IMG/VR virus record: IMGVR_UViG_3300048804_000006
Span: 1 to 63,741 of that record
Origin: a virus
DNA: 63,741 nucleotides
Reading direction: 5' to 3' (one strand)
Made by a program: the position numbers and the translations under genes. Below are positions 62,936 through 63,741 of the stretch, in pieces. Under the pieces are notes generated by a model. It had not been told where the DNA came from. It searched no databases and saw nothing but the letters and a program-made list of their open reading frames with translations. Numbering within the stretch: position 1 is the first letter of the stretch; each line of letters starts with the position of its first letter.

Positions 62936-63741
62936 TTTCCCTCCTCCTCTTGCTTGAGGCAAGCTTTAATCGTCCAGTCCTGTAAAAATAGTTGCTTGTC
63001 CGCTTCTCTTGACCATTCCCAGAACTCTTTGTACCTCTCAATCTTCTCCGCTTGCCGGGTGTTGTCGCCGGTAAGATTCTCAATTGTTTGCTCTCGCGCC
63101 GATTCATAGCCATGAGTAGAATCGTGATACATTTTCAAGCTATCTCTCTCGGCCTTCAACATGGCGATCTGTTCACGCTGTTCATGCATCGTATCTCGCA
63201 AATCACACAAGGGACAGAATATCCCGACTCCCTCTCCACCATCCACTAACTCGGCGTTGCAGACAGTTCCGTCGCCTATGTCATTGTTACAACGGGAACT
63301 TTTCAGTACGGCGATCTGCTTGTCTCGTGCATCTCTTACTTTGGCAAGTTGCTTAATATGTTCATCCTTCTCCTTCATCGCCTGCTCGTGATCGGCCTTC
63401 AACATGGCGATCTGTTCATCCTTTTTATCCACCATGTGCGCAAATTCTCTATTGAACTGAACATGGTCATATTGTGATTTCTCTCGGAGTTCCTTCGTTG
63501 CCCGCTCGTGGGTTACGATTTGTCTATCCCTTTCTTCGCAGTTTGACTGCCATGCCCGGGAGGATTTTCGGTATTTCTCGCTCTCGGCTTCCATCACCAG
63601 TTCCTTTTCCACGCACTCACCTACTACCCTATCAAGGGAATCTCCACGTAGTCCAGATAGGCGAAGTTCTTCCTTCAGGGCAGTGATCTGCTCATTTAAT
63701 ATATCAAAGGCTTTTGCACCCTCATTGAATCGTTGAACGGC
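62932..63741 (-). CDS. coiled-coil protein, C-terminal part (gene spans the circular junction)
   Basis: C-terminal 226 residues of the 351-residue protein that begins at 373 (63615-63741 repeats the left end). Mostly Lys/Glu heptads (QIAMLKADHEQAMKEKDEHI), with CNNDIGDGTVCNAEL...FCPLCDLRD, a four-Cys zinc site, in the middle. An internal GTG at 63612 is not the start. Function unknown. Confidence 0.9.
   Translation of the reverse strand, partial: AVQRFNEGAKAFDILNEQITALKEELRLSGLRGDSLDRVVGECVEKELVMEAESEKYRKSSRAWQSNCEERDRQIVTHERATKELREKSQYDHVQFNREFAHMVDKKDEQIAMLKADHEQAMKEKDEHIKQLAKVRDARDKQIAVLKSSRCNNDIGDGTVCNAELVDGGEGVGIFCPLCDLRDTMHEQREQIAMLKAERDSLKMYHDSTHGYESAREQTIENLTGDNTRQAEKIERYKEFWEWSREADKQLFLQDWTIKACLKQEEEGK
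63615..63741. repeat. terminal direct repeat, right copy
   Basis: Identical to 1-127 (see there). Once removed, the circle is 63,614 bp. Confidence 0.95.

Noticed and set aside
1-63741. CRISPR arrays, insertion sequences, integrase and attachment sites
   Set aside because: No regularly spaced palindromic repeats of 20-40 bases, no transposase or integrase motifs were found on reading both strands.

Overview
This window is one complete, circularly closed phage genome assembled from short reads. The first 127 bases recur exactly as the last 127, and one coiled-coil gene (351 codons plus stop) runs across the junction, so the unique length is 63,614 bp. The virion genes are those of a tailed dsDNA phage with a long tail (siphovirus type, HK97-fold head): P27 small terminase, large terminase, HK97 portal, ClpP-type prohead protease, HK97 capsid protein, gp6- and SPP1 gp16-type connectors, tail tube protein, a frameshifted tail chaperone pair and a 2,026-residue tape measure. 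No integrase, DNA polymerase, primase or tRNA gene was recognised. The host is unknown; strong GGAGG ribosome binding sites and consensus TTGACA promoters point to an ordinary sigma-70 bacterium, and a coiled-coil/signal-peptide pair beside the holin hints at a Gram-negative host.

Layout. Almost everything reads leftwards (minus strand). From 47.2 kb down to 40.7 kb: accessory genes, an N4/N6 DNA methylase, HNH nucleases, a YopX-like protein, terminases and a PAPS-reductase-like protein. From 40.2 to 33 kb: portal (fused to a methyltransferase), two tiny Cys-rich proteins, protease, capsid and decoration-like proteins. From 33 to 29 kb: lysis genes (holin, M15 endolysin, spanin-like pair) and small membrane proteins. 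From 29 to 10 kb: adhesin-like proteins, connectors, a glycosyltransferase/methyltransferase cassette, tail tube, chaperones, tape measure and tail tip or fibre proteins. From 10 kb through the junction to 51.7 kb: recombination and replication genes (two RecB/Cas4-like nucleases, Sak4-like ATPase, SSB-like protein, ParB, SMC-like ATPase, ERCC4 nuclease, Fe-S helicase), two more DNA methylases, homing endonucleases and many peptides shorter than 60 residues. One block, 47.74-51.26 kb, reads rightwards; it holds eleven small genes, nearly all preceded by the same GAAAGGGGAA-type ribosome binding site, and ends at a clear terminator.

The leftward genes appear to be served by nine dispersed copies of one promoter (consensus AATAATTCTTGACA, 17 bp, TANNAT). 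Several carry an AT-rich palindrome that is a plausible operator for the ribbon-helix-helix protein at 52.0-52.3 kb. The divergent 47.2-47.7 kb gap holds a 13-bp inverted repeat around about 100 bp of very AT-rich DNA and is the best origin candidate.

Most unusual points: a portal protein fused in frame to an SAM methyltransferase and followed by translationally coupled Cys-rich peptides, one resembling a RiPP precursor; two HNH homing endonucleases whose C-termini repeat the 3' end of the gene just upstream; two HNH genes each overlapped at the 5' end by an apparently leaderless zinc-ribbon gene; a textbook -1 frameshift site (A AAT TTA, 5-nt spacer, 7-bp stem) in the tail chaperone gene; and a tape measure with seventeen 9-residue Trp repeats next to six 16-residue DGLxGTxDD repeats.
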